From Neobacillus sp. FSL H8-0543 (GTDB lineage Bacteria; Bacillota; Bacilli; Bacillales; Cytobacillaceae), in NCBI RefSeq assembly GCF_038592905.1, contig NZ_CP151943.1:468001-532000 (forward strand): a stretch of DNA of 64,000 nucleotides, read 5' to 3'. The notes below the pieces were generated by a model. It saw only the letters and a program-made list of their open reading frames with translations. It was not told the origin of the DNA and searched no databases. Positions 52,833 through 62,685 of the stretch are shown piece by piece (within the stretch, counting starts at the first letter, position 1; every line of letters begins with the position of its first letter). The position numbers and the translations under genes are program-made.

Positions 52833-54003
52833 TAACTTTTTCTCCTTGCTTCGCTTTATTCCATCCTTGTAATTTAGGACGTAGTATCATGCCAATCACA
52901 GCTAGCGCGATAACAATAGTAAATAGGAAGAACAAAATTTGAACGGTGCTCGTTGCATTTTCACCAAGGTAGGAATATAGAATTGTAGCAGGTAATTGCC
53001 CAAGACCCGTTGCCCAGAAAAATTGCCAAAAAGAGATAGATGTAACCCCTGCAGCATAGCTGACTAAATCAAACGAAACAATCGGTACAAGTCTCGCGAT
53101 AAATATCGCGTGCTTTCCGTACCTACCAAAAAATTGGTCCCACCAAGTCAATGCTTTCTTCGTAACAATTTTCTCAACAACTGGTCTGCCCAAAACTTTT
53201 GCTAGATAGAAACATAGGATTGCCCCAATCATGGCACTACTCCATGAAAGGATTGCCCCTAGCCCCCATCCAAATAACAAACCGTTGGCAAAAGTAATCG
53301 CGAAGGCAGGGAGTGGTGCAATGATGGATTGAAAAACCATCATTAATCCAGAAATAACAGCAGCAAGCGGGCCAAATGATAAGAGGTAATCCTTGAACCC
53401 TTCAACATCTGCATCCTTTAAATACATGATTGCTTGATTAATTGTGTTCCGAATTTCACCTTGTCCAAGATAAATCAATAGAAATAAGGCGATTATGCCA
53501 AAAAAAGACATAATCCCAAACCTTTTGAAGCCTGAGATCTGATTCCATCCATGATTAAATTCCACATTTGTATTATTTCTACTCACAATAGTAAATACTA
53601 GAACAGCAAATCCTATAGGAAGAATAATCATTAATAAATTATTCATCCCCCCAAGTGTAATCACTTTTTCCATAAAAAATGCTTTTCTAACAACATAAGC
53701 TGGAAGGATTGATAGACTTCCATGTGAAATTGTAATAAAGCCAATTACTCCTAAACTCACAATTACTGCTAGTGAGGATGACAAGACAGATTCCCAAATA
53801 GCAAGTTTCTTTGCATTCATAAACGTCTTTAAAAAGAATAACCAAAATCCTGTTAGAATCGAAATTGTTACAATGTATTCACTGTCAAAACGCACATTAA
53901 CCCACGAACTTTGAATCATTAATAACGCTAGTGACAATCCAATTAGAAGAAAAAGCACCATAGTTGAGATTAAAGATCCAAGTCCTCGTAATATAGTTTT
54001 CAT
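52813..54003 (-). CDS. TVP38/TMEM64 (DedA superfamily) membrane protein with N-terminal extension
   Basis: A 396-residue membrane protein. The C-terminal half is a TVP38/SNARE-associated domain, with FANGLLFGWGLGAILSWSSAMIGAILCFYLAK near residue 240 and FIARLVPIVSFDLVSYAAGVTSISFWQFFWAT near 300. The N-terminal 190 residues form about six further helices not usual in the family. DedA/VTT proteins are now regarded as lipid scramblases or flippases. ATG 54003 is chosen because AGGTG lies 6 nt upstream. First gene of the nine-gene operon. Confidence 0.87.
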   Translation of the reverse strand: MKTILRGLGSLISTMVLFLLIGLSLALLMIQSSWVNVRFDSEYIVTISILTGFWLFFLKTFMNAKKLAIWESVLSSSLAVIVSLGVIGFITISHGSLSILPAYVVRKAFFMEKVITLGGMNNLLMIILPIGFAVLVFTIVSRNNTNVEFNHGWNQISGFKRFGIMSFFGIIALFLLIYLGQGEIRNTINQAIMYLKDADVEGFKDYLLSFGPLAAVISGLMMVFQSIIAPLPAFAITFANGLLFGWGLGAILSWSSAMIGAILCFYLAKVLGRPVVEKIVTKKALTWWDQFFGRYGKHAIFIARLVPIVSFDLVSYAAGVTSISFWQFFWATGLGQLPATILYSYLGENATSTVQILFFLFTIVIALAVIGMILRPKLQGWNKAKQGEKVNGNKVG

Positions 54004-54077
54004 TTTCATCACCTAATTAACAATTGAATGGCTAAAACAACAGGTGTTCTATAACAAAGTTTGCTTGAGTTGCTAAT

Positions 54078-54098
54078 ATCATAACACTATAAAAGTGT
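54078..54098 (-). promoter_or_regulatory. Extended -10 promoter and inverted repeat for the nine-gene operon
   Basis: On the minus strand TGTTATGAT (extended -10; hexamer at 54083-54078) follows directly on an inverted repeat ACACTTTTATAGTGT (54098-54084) that could be an operator. No good -35 is seen. The rest of 54013-54320 is AT-rich and holds nothing else I can identify. Confidence 0.5.
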
Positions 54099-54320
54099 AG
54101 GTTTTCTATTCGTTTCTCTACCTAGTTTTCTATCCTTTTGTAACCTATATTAATACTTTGACCTTCTACATTATAAGTAAATAATTTATTAAGATAAATT
54201 CAATTTATCTATTGTTTCAATCTATTTCTATCGATATATCACATAGTGAAATATTGGATAAATAGATGTGATTTTTTGTAAAATAAATATCTAAAAAATA
54301 CTTTCTTTAAAAAAACTCAG

Positions 54321-54347
54321 AAAAAGTGCGTCAATGACGCACTTTTT
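54321..54347 (-). terminator. Terminator of the ABC-F gene
   Basis: An AAAAAGTGCGTCA/TGACGCACTTTTT stem ends 2 nt from the stop codon. Confidence 0.8.
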
Positions 54348-54348
54348 A

Positions 54349-56235
54349 CTAATTGTCAGCTAGTTCGGCTAAATATTCCCAGCGTTCGATTAGTTGTTCG
54401 AGTTTTTCAGTTAATTCTGCTTCTTGTTTCATCAAATCCTGCGCCTTAGTAAAGTCGCTGCCTGTCTTCGCCATTTCTGCAGCTATTTCTTCAAGCTTCG
54501 TTTCAGTTTTTGCTATGACCTCGTCAATTTCTTCCCAATCCTTTTGCTCCCTGTAGCTCATCTTTTTCTTTTTTTCTTTTTCTGGAGCTTTAACTACTTG
54601 AGTTACGACAGGTGTAGGTTTTTGCATCCCAAAGGCGTTTTCTTTTTCAAGATATTCACTGTAATTTCCATAAAAAGAATCTATTGTGCCTTCTCCAAGC
54701 AAAACGAGCAGCTGCTCAGCTACTTTATCAAGGAAATAGCGGTCATGGGAAACAGTAATTACCACTCCGGCGAATTCTTCAAGATAATCTTCAAGAACCG
54801 TTAATGTTTGCGTATCAAGATCATTTGTCGGCTCGTCAAGCAACAGCACGTTCGGAGCAGTCATTAATAACTTTAAAAGATATAACCGGCGTTTTTCTCC
54901 GCCAGATAGCTTACGTATCGGTGTTCCATGTGTGGACGGAGGGAACAAAAAGCGTTCAAGCATTTGAGCAGCGGAAATCGTTTTACCATCCGATGTCTCA
55001 ACTATTGCAGCCGTTTCTTTAATGTATTCAATCATCCTCAGATTTTCATCCATGTCTTCGCTCTCTTGTGTGTAGTAAGCGAATTTAACCGTTTTACCAA
55101 CAATGACTTCTCCGCTGTCTAATGGAATTTTCATTGCCAGAATGTTTAGCAGTGTCGATTTCCCTGTGCCATTCTTCCCAATAATTCCAATCCGGTCTCC
55201 CGGTTTAACGAGCAAACTGAAGTCTGCTACTATCGTCTTTTTTCCATAACGCTTTGATGCATCCTTCAGTTCAAATACTTGTTTGCCCAAACGACTTCCA
55301 TTTAACGAGATATCAACCTTTTCGTTTATTGGTTTTCCACCTGAAAGCTTATCATCGAGCTCATCAAAACGGTGGATTCTTGCCTTCTGTTTGGTTGACC
55401 TCGCTTTGGCGCCACGTCGAATCCATTCAAGCTCCCTTCTAAAAAGATTCTTTCTTTTTTCATAGGTTGCCGCTTCATTTTCCTCGCGGATTGCCTTTGC
55501 TTCGATGAAGGCAGCATAATTTCCTTTATAGCTATAGAGATTGCCTCCGTCAAGTTCAATCATTCGATTTGCGACTCGATCTAAAAAGTAACGGTCATGG
55601 GTAACCAGTAGGATTGACCCACTGTACCTACTCAAGTACCCCTCAAGCCACTTAACAGAGTCAAAATCAAGATGGTTGGTAGGCTCGTCAAGGATAAGTA
55701 AATCCGGCTCAGCTATTAGTACCTGTGCTAGTGCCACACGCTTTTTTTGTCCGCCAGAAAGCTCGCCGACCTTCTTTGAAAAATCTTCAATTCCTAATTT
55801 CATTAAAATCGACTTTGCATTCGTACTGGCATCCCAAGCATTTAAGGCATCCATTCGTTTTTGCAAATTAAAAAGCTCTTCCTGGACCTTCGTGTCATTT
55901 GGAGAGACATTCAAGTCCAACAATGTTTTTTCATATTCTCGCATAAGCTTAAGGATTGGAGCATCACCATGAAAGACCGCTTCAATTACAGTTTTTTCTA
56001 AATCTAAGTCTGGCTGTTGGTCTAAAAAAGCGATAGAGTAGTCCTTTGCTGCAATAATCTTCCCTTCATCAGCAACGTCTAATCCAGCAATAATTTTTAA
56101 AAATGTGGATTTCCCCGTGCCATTAATTCCGATTAATCCAACCCGTTCTTTTTCACCAATCGTTACCGATATATCGTTGAAGAGCAGTTTCTCCCCATAT
56201 GTTTTTGAAACATTTTCGACTGTGAGCATTTTCAT
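54349..56235 (-). CDS. ABC-F family ATPase (YfmR/Uup-like)
   Basis: A ribosome-associated ABC-F protein that helps translation of difficult sequences; not a transporter. The 628 residues hold two ABC domains: Walker A GINGTGKST and GKNGTGKST, signatures LSGGQKKRVALA and LSGGEKRRLYLL, Walker B LLILDEP and VLLLDEP. Between them lies the interdomain linker with a positively charged helix (RRELEWIRRGAKARSTKQKAR). A C-terminal coiled coil (about 560-625) is typical of YfmR/Uup. ATG 56235 overlaps the ypgQ stop by 4 bp (ATGA), matching the family length. Confidence 0.9.
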   Translation of the reverse strand: MKMLTVENVSKTYGEKLLFNDISVTIGEKERVGLIGINGTGKSTFLKIIAGLDVADEGKIIAAKDYSIAFLDQQPDLDLEKTVIEAVFHGDAPILKLMREYEKTLLDLNVSPNDTKVQEELFNLQKRMDALNAWDASTNAKSILMKLGIEDFSKKVGELSGGQKKRVALAQVLIAEPDLLILDEPTNHLDFDSVKWLEGYLSRYSGSILLVTHDRYFLDRVANRMIELDGGNLYSYKGNYAAFIEAKAIREENEAATYEKRKNLFRRELEWIRRGAKARSTKQKARIHRFDELDDKLSGGKPINEKVDISLNGSRLGKQVFELKDASKRYGKKTIVADFSLLVKPGDRIGIIGKNGTGKSTLLNILAMKIPLDSGEVIVGKTVKFAYYTQESEDMDENLRMIEYIKETAAIVETSDGKTISAAQMLERFLFPPSTHGTPIRKLSGGEKRRLYLLKLLMTAPNVLLLDEPTNDLDTQTLTVLEDYLEEFAGVVITVSHDRYFLDKVAEQLLVLLGEGTIDSFYGNYSEYLEKENAFGMQKPTPVVTQVVKAPEKEKKKKMSYREQKDWEEIDEVIAKTETKLEEIAAEMAKTGSDFTKAQDLMKQEAELTEKLEQLIERWEYLAELADN

Positions 56236-56882
56236 GAGTCTTGACCATCCCATTCTAGGTAAAATTGTTCTAAAAATCTAAGCATCATTTGTTGACGGCT
56301 TTCCGCCATTTTCTTGGCTGACTCTGTATTTAGTAAATCCTTCAATTTTAGCAGTTTTTCATAGAAATGATGAATACTCGTTGATTTTCCCTTACGATAT
56401 TCTTCTAAGCTCATTTCTTCTCTTACATTGATGTTTGGGTCGTATATAAGCTGTCCCTTTTTACCACCATAAGCAAAAGCCCTAGCAATTCCGATTGCTC
56501 CGATGGCATCCAGCCGGTCTGCATCCTGAACGATTTTTGCCTCAACCGTTTCTAACTTCGTTTTTCTTCCGCCTTTATATGAAATCGTTTCGATTATCTG
56601 ATTAATATGATTTTCAGTTTCCTCAGCTAAACCGACTGATTGAAAAAAAGCATTGAGCTTGGCGGTTCCTGCCTCAGCACTTTCATTTATCTTTTCGTCA
56701 GGAATATCATGGAGAAGCGTGGCCATTTCAATGATAAATGGATCACCTGTCTTTTCTTCGGTACAAATATGTAATGCATTGCGCCGAACTCGGTCCACAT
56801 GGAACCAATCATGACCCGTTGCATCTTCGCCTAATTCCTTTCGGACAAAAACTTCTGTTCGCTTTATGATTTGATTTTTCAT
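56232..56882 (-). CDS. ypgQ: HD domain phosphohydrolase (YpgQ)
   Basis: A 216-residue HD-superfamily hydrolase, probably a nucleotide pyrophosphohydrolase like B. subtilis YpgQ. Metal ligands are seen in DWFHVDRVRRNA (His), MATLLHDIPDEK (HD pair) and VQDADRLDAIGAIG (Asp). The frame is open to 57074, but that part covers the small gene upstream. ATG 56882 has AGGTG 8 nt before it and is the family start. Coupled to the following ABC-F gene. B. subtilis has ypgR-ypgQ adjacent; here the nine-gene operon and the ABC-F gene are in between. Confidence 0.88.
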   Translation of the reverse strand: MKNQIIKRTEVFVRKELGEDATGHDWFHVDRVRRNALHICTEEKTGDPFIIEMATLLHDIPDEKINESAEAGTAKLNAFFQSVGLAEETENHINQIIETISYKGGRKTKLETVEAKIVQDADRLDAIGAIGIARAFAYGGKKGQLIYDPNINVREEMSLEEYRKGKSTSIHHFYEKLLKLKDLLNTESAKKMAESRQQMMLRFLEQFYLEWDGQDS

Positions 56883-56940
56883 TTTACAAACACCTACCTT
56901 CATCCATGTTATTTTAACATGAAACACTAAAGAATAAGAA

Positions 56941-56973
56941 AAAAGTAACCCCGAATGTTCGGGATTACTTTTT
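56941..56973 (-). terminator. Terminator of the 41-residue gene
   Basis: A hairpin AAAAGTAA-CCCGAA/TTCGGG-TTACTTTT with one mismatch overlaps the stop codon and lies 59 nt before the ypgQ start. Confidence 0.6.
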
Positions 56974-57090
56974 GATTGCTTGGCGGCCACTTTTTTTCTG
57001 GCTTTGTGATTTTGAGTTTCCAATTTGAAATTCACTGCCAAGTTCCACATCATTTTTTTGATCTGACTTTTCAATTTGTTCTCTCGTCAT
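56965..57090 (-). CDS. Small hydrophilic protein (41 residues)
   Basis: A short reading frame beginning MTREQIEKSDQKND and ending KKSGRQAIKK. It is Gln/Lys/Ser-rich, with GSEFQIGNS in the middle, and has no hydrophobic segment. AAGGA stands 6 nt before the ATG and a hairpin follows the stop, so the frame looks like a genuine gene. It recalls small spore-associated proteins of Bacillus in size and composition, but I cannot name a family. Confidence 0.5.
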   Translation of the reverse strand: MTREQIEKSDQKNDVELGSEFQIGNSKSQSQKKSGRQAIKK

Positions 57091-57209
57091 GTTTTGTCCT
57101 TGCTTACTAATGGCGGTTAACCCCTCTCATCTAAAATTAATAGCAATTTTAGTATGCGCAGCAAGTGAGGAAGTTTACATTCAAACTTCTTCCAATAAGT
57201 CGGAGGGTT

Positions 57210-58058
57210 TTAATTCAAAGCATTATGCCAACTGATTCCGAGCGTGTTTTCTCCTGCATGTACACCGATGACTGCACCTAGTGGACAGCAAATAACATTT
57301 AACTCAGGAAATTGTTTATTTAATTCCACTTTCCATTCATTAGCATGTTCCAGGTGAAGACCATAGAGGATATACACTTCTTTAAAATGATGTTTTTCGT
57401 AGGATAATCTTAAGTAATCAAAGATTTTTTCCTTAGCCTTCTTCTCGCTTCTTACCTTTTCCTTTGTATTGAGTCCACCATTTTCAATCGAAATGATTGG
57501 CTTTACGTTCAGCATGCTTCCTAAGAAAAACTGTAATCCAGACATCCTTCCACTGCGATGAAGCTGCTCTAAGCTTCCGATCAGAACATACGTTTCATTC
57601 GTCGTTTTTATCGTTTCAAGTTGGTCGATGACCGACTCGAGGCCATTTCCTGCCTCAATTAATTCAATACCTTTCTTTAATAAAGCTGTCATTGGGTAGG
57701 TAAGAATTTGAGAATCGAAGGTAATGACTGGAATATCTACAAGCTTTGCTGCTTGTTCACTTGAAGAAACCGTCCCACTTAACTTACCTGATAAAAGAAC
57801 CGCAATAATTTGGTCATAATCCTGCGCTAGTTTTTCATAAAGTTCTTGAAAGGCACCAATTGATGGCTGTGATGTTTTTGGCGGAGTTTTAAGCTCCTTT
57901 AATTTTAAATATAGTTGTTCTGCAGTTAAATCAATACCATCTGCATATTCCTCATCATCTAGCAGGATTGTTAACGGAATTTTATATATATCAGGATGAT
58001 TAGCTAATTCGCCATCTAAATACGCTGTGCTATCAGTTACCCAAGCCGTTCTAACCAA
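57210..58058 (-). CDS. DegV family protein (second copy)
   Basis: A second fatty-acid-binding DegV/FakB-like protein, 282 residues. It has TAWVTDSTAYL at the start, KTSQPSIGAFQELYE near residue 70, LSGKLSGTVSSSEQAA near 95 and HRSGRMSGLQFFLGSMLNVKP near 165. The start is debatable: TTG 58058 has GGGGAG 6 nt upstream, while ATG 58064 abuts it. Together with the gene at 12933-13775 the window has two paralogues; FakB proteins often come in pairs with different acyl preference. Confidence 0.9.
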   Translation of the reverse strand: MVRTAWVTDSTAYLDGELANHPDIYKIPLTILLDDEEYADGIDLTAEQLYLKLKELKTPPKTSQPSIGAFQELYEKLAQDYDQIIAVLLSGKLSGTVSSSEQAAKLVDIPVITFDSQILTYPMTALLKKGIELIEAGNGLESVIDQLETIKTTNETYVLIGSLEQLHRSGRMSGLQFFLGSMLNVKPIISIENGGLNTKEKVRSEKKAKEKIFDYLRLSYEKHHFKEVYILYGLHLEHANEWKVELNKQFPELNVICCPLGAVIGVHAGENTLGISWHNALN

Positions 58059-58151
58059 GTCCATCTCCCCTTTTCATTAGTACTAGGTCATAATATCTAC
58101 ATATAATTATCGTAACCTTAAAGGGGTAGATTGTAAATAATTAAATTGAAA

Positions 58152-58179
58152 AAACCAGCCCTTTTTACAGGGCTGGTTT
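58152..58179 (-). terminator. Terminator of the hypothetical gene 58165-58707
   Basis: An AAACCAGCCCT/AGGGCTGGTTT stem overlaps the 3' end of the gene; the A-run at 58149-58154 gives the U-tract. Confidence 0.7.
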
Positions 58180-58707
58180 GGATGTAAATTTGGACAATTG
58201 CTGGACAGTGGTGATCATAAATTGTACCATTCCCGCTAAGTCATCTAGTTGCTCTTCGCGAACAAGTCTTTCAAACTCAACTGTAAAAATATTCAAGATA
58301 TCTCTGTGATTCTCTAACGGATAATAATGGACCATCTGCTGAATCTTTCTAGTTTCTCCCCAAACATCAAGGAGTATTACTTCTATCTGCTTATAATCAT
58401 CTGGAGCCAAAGCACCCTCAAGGAAAAACTCCAGTTTGACCATACTGCCTGTATCCTTTTCTGACAGAGAGCCAGTTAATAGCTCTGCTGCCAGATTTTC
58501 CAGATTCGATTCCAACAATATTTTTGCCATTACTCTTCTTGTTTTATTACCAGGCAGTTTAAAACTAACATTGAAACTGCGTGACAATTTTGCAAGATTA
58601 AAAAGGTCGTTTCGATCAATGATGCTTATTTCACCATCAAGATCTAAATCATAGATTGCACCTTCGATTACCACTTTCATATTATCAAAGGCTGTAGGAT
58701 CAAACAT
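58165..58707 (-). CDS. Conserved hypothetical protein downstream of fhs
   Basis: A 180-residue soluble protein I do not recognise. The N-terminus (NMKVVIEGAIYDLDLDGEISIIDRNDLFNLAKLSR) has an acidic calcium-like DLDLDGE stretch. The remainder is mostly helical, with YYPLENHRDILNIFTVEFERL near residue 128. No signal peptide or membrane helix. GAGGTG lies before the ATG, which is 16 nt after the fhs stop, so the two are probably cotranscribed. A link to folate metabolism is only positional. Confidence 0.6.
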   Translation of the reverse strand: MFDPTAFDNMKVVIEGAIYDLDLDGEISIIDRNDLFNLAKLSRSFNVSFKLPGNKTRRVMAKILLESNLENLAAELLTGSLSEKDTGSMVKLEFFLEGALAPDDYKQIEVILLDVWGETRKIQQMVHYYPLENHRDILNIFTVEFERLVREEQLDDLAGMVQFMITTVQQLSKFTSKPAL

Positions 58708-58723
58708 TAGATCACCTCAATTC

Positions 58724-60406
58724 TTAGAACAATCCAATGGCATTTCCTTTTTCGTCGACATCCATTTTTAATGCTGCCGGTTTCTTTGGAAGACCCGGCA
58801 TTGTCATAACATCACCTGTTAAGGCGACAATAAATCCGGCACCAATAGATGGTTTAAACTCCCTGACTTTTACCGTAAAATCATTAGGCCTACCTAATTT
58901 AGTTGGATCATCAGACAAGGAATATTGTGATTTTGCCATACATATCGCAAGATTTGACCAGCCAAACTTTTCAAAATCATCGAGCTGTTTTTTCGCTTTA
59001 GAAGATAACTCTACATCTTTTCCACCATAAACCTTTTGAACAATCGTCCTTACTTTCTGTTCAAGAGAATCTGAAGCGTCGTACAGTGGCTGGAAATTAT
59101 TCTCCTCATTTTCAATTACTGATAAAAGAGTTTCAGCTAACTTAACTCCGCCTTCTCCTCCCTTTTCCCAAACCTCGGTTAAAGCAACAGGTACATCTTC
59201 CCGCTGACACCATTCAAGCAAGGTTTTTACTTCGTCAGCAGTATCAGTAATAAATTTATTTACGGCTACTACAACCGGCAGCCCGAAGCTTTTAATTGTT
59301 TCAATATGTTTTTTGAGGTTAGCAAATCCGAGCGTAAGCGATGGAATATTTTCCTTTGCCAAATCTGCTTTTCCCACTCCGCCATGCATTTTTAACGCAC
59401 GGATAGTTGCAACTATTACAACTGCTTCAGGTTTAATGCCTGCACTTTTTGCTTTAATATGTAAAAACTTTTCCGCCCCCAAATCAGCGCCAAATCCTGC
59501 CTCAGTAATAACATAATCTGCAAGCCTAGCTGCTGCATTTGTGGCAATGACACTATTGCAGCCATGGGCAATATTTGCAAACGGTCCGCCATGGACCAGC
59601 GCAGGGGTATGTTCAATGGTTTGAACAAGATTCGGTTTAATTGCATCTTTTAACAATAAAGTTAGTGCGCCCTCCACTTGAAGGTCACCAACGATTACAG
59701 GTTCCTTTTTATCATTATAGGCAACGACCATACGTGATAATCGTAATTTTAAATCGTTTAGATCAGTCGCCAAACATAGCACGGCCATGATTTCTGATGC
59801 AACGGTTATATCAAAGCTATCTTCACGAGGTACTCCCTGTGTAGGACCACCAAGCCCAATAATGACTTTTCTTAAGGCACGATCATTTAAATCTAGCGCA
59901 CGCTTCCAAACAATTCGGCGCTGGTCTATTTTTAGCTCATTTCCTTGCTGAATATGGTTATCCAATAAAGCTGCTAGTGCATTGTTTGCAGTCGTAATCG
60001 CATGGATGTCACCAGTAAAATGTAAATTAATATCTTCCATTGGCATGACCTGTGCATAACCACCACCTGCCGCTCCACCTTTAATTCCCATAGTTGGTCC
60101 TAAAGATGGTTCCCTTATTGCAATAATTGCTTTTTTGCCTATTCGATTAAAAGCATCGCCAAGGCCAACCGTTACAGTTGATTTTCCTTCACCTGCTGGC
60201 GTTGGGTTAATTGAGGTGACAAGAATGATTTTTCCGCTATCTTTTGTTTTAATTTTCGCAAGCGCTTCTGTGGAAATTTTCGCTTTATACTTACCGAAAA
60301 GTTCGAGGTCATCCTCTTCTAAACCAATCGCAGCTGCAATTTCGACAATTGGTTTCATTGTTGATTCCTGTGCAATTTCAATGTCAGATTTTACTGTAGT
60401 TTTCAT
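58724..60406 (-). CDS. fhs: Formate-tetrahydrofolate ligase
   Basis: Makes 10-formyl-tetrahydrofolate from formate, ATP and tetrahydrofolate. The 560-residue sequence carries the nucleotide loop [14 protein letters not shown] near residue 65, the family signature [14 protein letters not shown] near 107 and [11 protein letters not shown] near 278. ATG 60406 gives the normal family length; TTG 60412 with GGGGG 6 nt upstream is an alternative. The folate link with dfrA and thyA is metabolic, not an operon. Divergent from metA across a 194-bp gap. Confidence 0.95.
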   Translation of the reverse strand: MKTTVKSDIEIAQESTMKPIVEIAAAIGLEEDDLELFGKYKAKISTEALAKIKTKDSGKIILVTSINPTPAGEGKSTVTVGLGDAFNRIGKKAIIAIREPSLGPTMGIKGGAAGGGYAQVMPMEDINLHFTGDIHAITTANNALAALLDNHIQQGNELKIDQRRIVWKRALDLNDRALRKVIIGLGGPTQGVPREDSFDITVASEIMAVLCLATDLNDLKLRLSRMVVAYNDKKEPVIVGDLQVEGALTLLLKDAIKPNLVQTIEHTPALVHGGPFANIAHGCNSVIATNAAARLADYVITEAGFGADLGAEKFLHIKAKSAGIKPEAVVIVATIRALKMHGGVGKADLAKENIPSLTLGFANLKKHIETIKSFGLPVVVAVNKFITDTADEVKTLLEWCQREDVPVALTEVWEKGGEGGVKLAETLLSVIENEENNFQPLYDASDSLEQKVRTIVQKVYGGKDVELSSKAKKQLDDFEKFGWSNLAICMAKSQYSLSDDPTKLGRPNDFTVKVREFKPSIGAGFIVALTGDVMTMPGLPKKPAALKMDVDEKGNAIGLF

Positions 60407-60600
60407 TTGCAAAACAATCCCCCGCATTCACATTTAAAATAATAAGCACTCTATTATTGTATCAAATAGAAGCCTAGTTTCTAGGTATTTAGAAAAATTA
60501 TTCTTTTCTGTCTTTAAGATAATGCTTATAATATTAATGATCTAATTTTTAAACAATATACTATATCTATGAGATAATTAAAAAAAAGGGGGATTGTCAC

Positions 60601-61509
60601 TTGCCAATTAACATTCCAAAGCTTCTTCCTGCACGGGAAATCCTTGAACAGGAAAATATCTTCGTCATGGATGACGAACGAGCAACCCGTCAGGATATCC
60701 GGCCATTAAATATACTGATATTAAATTTAATGCCTGAAAAGGAAAAAGCCGAAACGCAGCTACTTCGACTGTTAGGTAACAGTCCGCTACAGGTAAATGT
60801 CAAATTCTTAACGACTAATTCCTATGAAGCAACAAATACAAGTAAACAGCATCTCGAACAGTTTTATACATCTTTCTCTCAAGTTAAGAATCAAAAGTTT
60901 GATGGGATGATTATCACAGGTGCTCCAATTGAGCTGCTAGAATTTGAGCAAGTAAAATATTGGCAGGAGCTCATGGAAATTATGGAATGGACCCAAACGA
61001 ATGTTACCTCTACTCTCCATATTTGCTGGGGTGCACAGGCAGCATTATTCTACCATTTTGATATTGGAAAATTTGAATTGTCACGAAAATGTTCTGGAGT
61101 CTATGCACACCAAACCTTTGAAAAGAATGACTTCCTGTTACATGGGTTTGACGATTATTTTTATGCTCCTCATTCCCGTTATACGGACGTATCAATTGAT
61201 GAAATTCATGCAAATCCCAATCTTAAATTATTAGCTGCCTCCGAGGAAGCCGGAGCGCTTTTAATTGCTTCTCGTGATCGCAAACAAGTAATGATCACAG
61301 GTCATTTAGAATATGAATCTGATTCCTTGGCTCAGGAATATGAAAGAGATTTAGATAAAGGCCTTGAAATCCACATGCCTGAGAACTATTTTCCAAACAA
61401 TGACCCGACCCGGCCGCCTATAAACCGCTGGCGTGCGCATGGCCATTTATTCTTTTCAAACTGGCTAAATTATTATGTATACCAGGAAACACCATTTAAT
61501 TGGGACTAA
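60601..61509 (+). CDS. metA: Homoserine O-acetyltransferase (MetA family)
   Basis: Activates homoserine at the start of methionine synthesis. The 302-residue protein has catalytic Cys142 (HICWGAQAA), His235 and Glu237 (ITGHLEYE). Residue 111 is Glu ([11 protein letters not shown]); in this family Glu111 goes with acetyl-CoA use and Gly111 with succinyl-CoA, so acetyltransferase activity is predicted. TTG start with AAAGGGGG 8 nt upstream. I see no S-box riboswitch in the 194-bp gap to fhs (60407-60600). Confidence 0.94.
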   Translation: MPINIPKLLPAREILEQENIFVMDDERATRQDIRPLNILILNLMPEKEKAETQLLRLLGNSPLQVNVKFLTTNSYEATNTSKQHLEQFYTSFSQVKNQKFDGMIITGAPIELLEFEQVKYWQELMEIMEWTQTNVTSTLHICWGAQAALFYHFDIGKFELSRKCSGVYAHQTFEKNDFLLHGFDDYFYAPHSRYTDVSIDEIHANPNLKLLAASEEAGALLIASRDRKQVMITGHLEYESDSLAQEYERDLDKGLEIHMPENYFPNNDPTRPPINRWRAHGHLFFSNWLNYYVYQETPFNWD

Positions 61510-61518
61510 ATTAACTCT

Positions 61519-61565
61519 AAAAAAGCCAAAGGCCGTGTTTGATCAACACATGCTTTTGGCTTTTT
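61519..61565 (+). terminator. Terminator of metA
   Basis: An AAAAAGCCAAA/TTTGGCTTTTT outer stem with an inner GTGTTTGATCAACAC hairpin, ending in T5. Confidence 0.85.
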
Positions 61566-61654
61566 ATTATTTTTCAGATTTCTTAGAGAACAACTATTGG
61601 GTTCAGTCGATGGAACCCTTCTCTATCGACCTAACATACCTTCCTGCTGGTGTT

Positions 61655-62362
61655 TCAGTCACTAACAACCTCTGTTAATGGTTTATTATATTTGAACAGA
61701 AAAACCCACATAAAAGACAAAGACTGCCTTAAGTCTAACGAAAGCGATTCTACTGGAAGTTTATCCACTCCGCGTTTATAAACACCGATCTCATCTACTT
61801 TCTGCAACCCATTCTCTTCAGCTAGCTTCTCCAGTTCCCAAGGCATCATCGTATTGCAAATAACTTTTTCTCCATAGAGCCTGCGATAACTGTTTGTCCG
61901 CGGCATTGCGGTGGGTCCCAATATAGCGATACAAATTAAGCCGTCATCTTTAACAATCCGCTTCATTTCATGGATTACCTTTAATGGATCTTCCGTCCAT
62001 TCTAGTGAATTAATCGCCATAACCGCATCGAAAAAACTAGACTCCAATGGCAAATCCGAAATATCAGCTTTGTAAAATTGTCCACTGGTATTTTTAGCCC
62101 TATCCCGAGCTTTTTCCAGCATTTGCTCAGAAAGATCCACCCCTGTAACCTGAAAGTCCATAGTGGCTAATTTATATGAGGCATAGCCGTCGCCACAGCC
62201 TATATCACAAATTGCAGCCGTATCACTCAGATGCTTTATTAGAAAAGGAATGATATCTTTTCTGCTGCCAATTTCCCACATTTGTTTGCTACTCGAGTGC
62301 CAGGTGTCTGCACGCTCACCCCACTGTCTTTCTGCTTCATTTACCCAGTTAATGTTTGTCAC
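61655..62362 (-). CDS. Class I SAM-dependent methyltransferase
   Basis: A 235-residue methyltransferase of the UbiE/Methyltransf_11 type. Motif I is ICDIGCGDGYASYKLA near residue 48, followed by TGVDLSEQMLEKAR, KADISDLPLESSFFDAVMAINSLEW and the post-motif LKVIHEMKRIVKDDGLICIAI. The GTG start 62362 has GGGGG 6 nt upstream. Monocistronic and convergent with metA. Substrate unknown. Confidence 0.88.
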   Translation of the reverse strand: MTNINWVNEAERQWGERADTWHSSSKQMWEIGSRKDIIPFLIKHLSDTAAICDIGCGDGYASYKLATMDFQVTGVDLSEQMLEKARDRAKNTSGQFYKADISDLPLESSFFDAVMAINSLEWTEDPLKVIHEMKRIVKDDGLICIAILGPTAMPRTNSYRRLYGEKVICNTMMPWELEKLAEENGLQKVDEIGVYKRGVDKLPVESLSLDLRQSLSFMWVFLFKYNKPLTEVVSD

Positions 62363-62472
62363 ATTACTCCCCCTAGAAATTTCAATTAAGAATGTTCTTT
62401 ATTCATTAAATTTTCTCTTGTTGTTTATTATCTTAAAAATGTAGTAATAATACTAGGCAAAGGGGGAATTTT

Positions 62473-62685
62473 GTGGAAACTTTAGTTGCACTTCATCGCA
62501 ATCACTATGGAGAAATTATCAGTTTTGTCACATCTACTGGGCGGATTATATCTTACCAAAAGGCATTAGTGGAGATGGAAAGTGGCTTGATTCAAGGAGT
62601 ACAGGCTACAGAGGACTCCGAGGGCAATATGCTACTTAGCCCTGAATCTGAACAGACCTTCGACCATTATCCGGATTTATTCTAA
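62473..62685 (+). CDS. DUF3892-like small protein
   Basis: A 70-residue protein with one compact domain: VALHRNHYGEIISFVTSTGRIISYQKALVEMESGLIQGV, the pattern of DUF3892 (variable base, then GR-x-hydrophobic-S-x3-A-hydrophobic, then G-x-IxGV). It continues with an acidic tail (NMLLSPESEQTFDHYPDLF). GTG start with AGGGGG 6 nt upstream. Function unknown. Confidence 0.7.
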   Translation: METLVALHRNHYGEIISFVTSTGRIISYQKALVEMESGLIQGVQATEDSEGNMLLSPESEQTFDHYPDLF

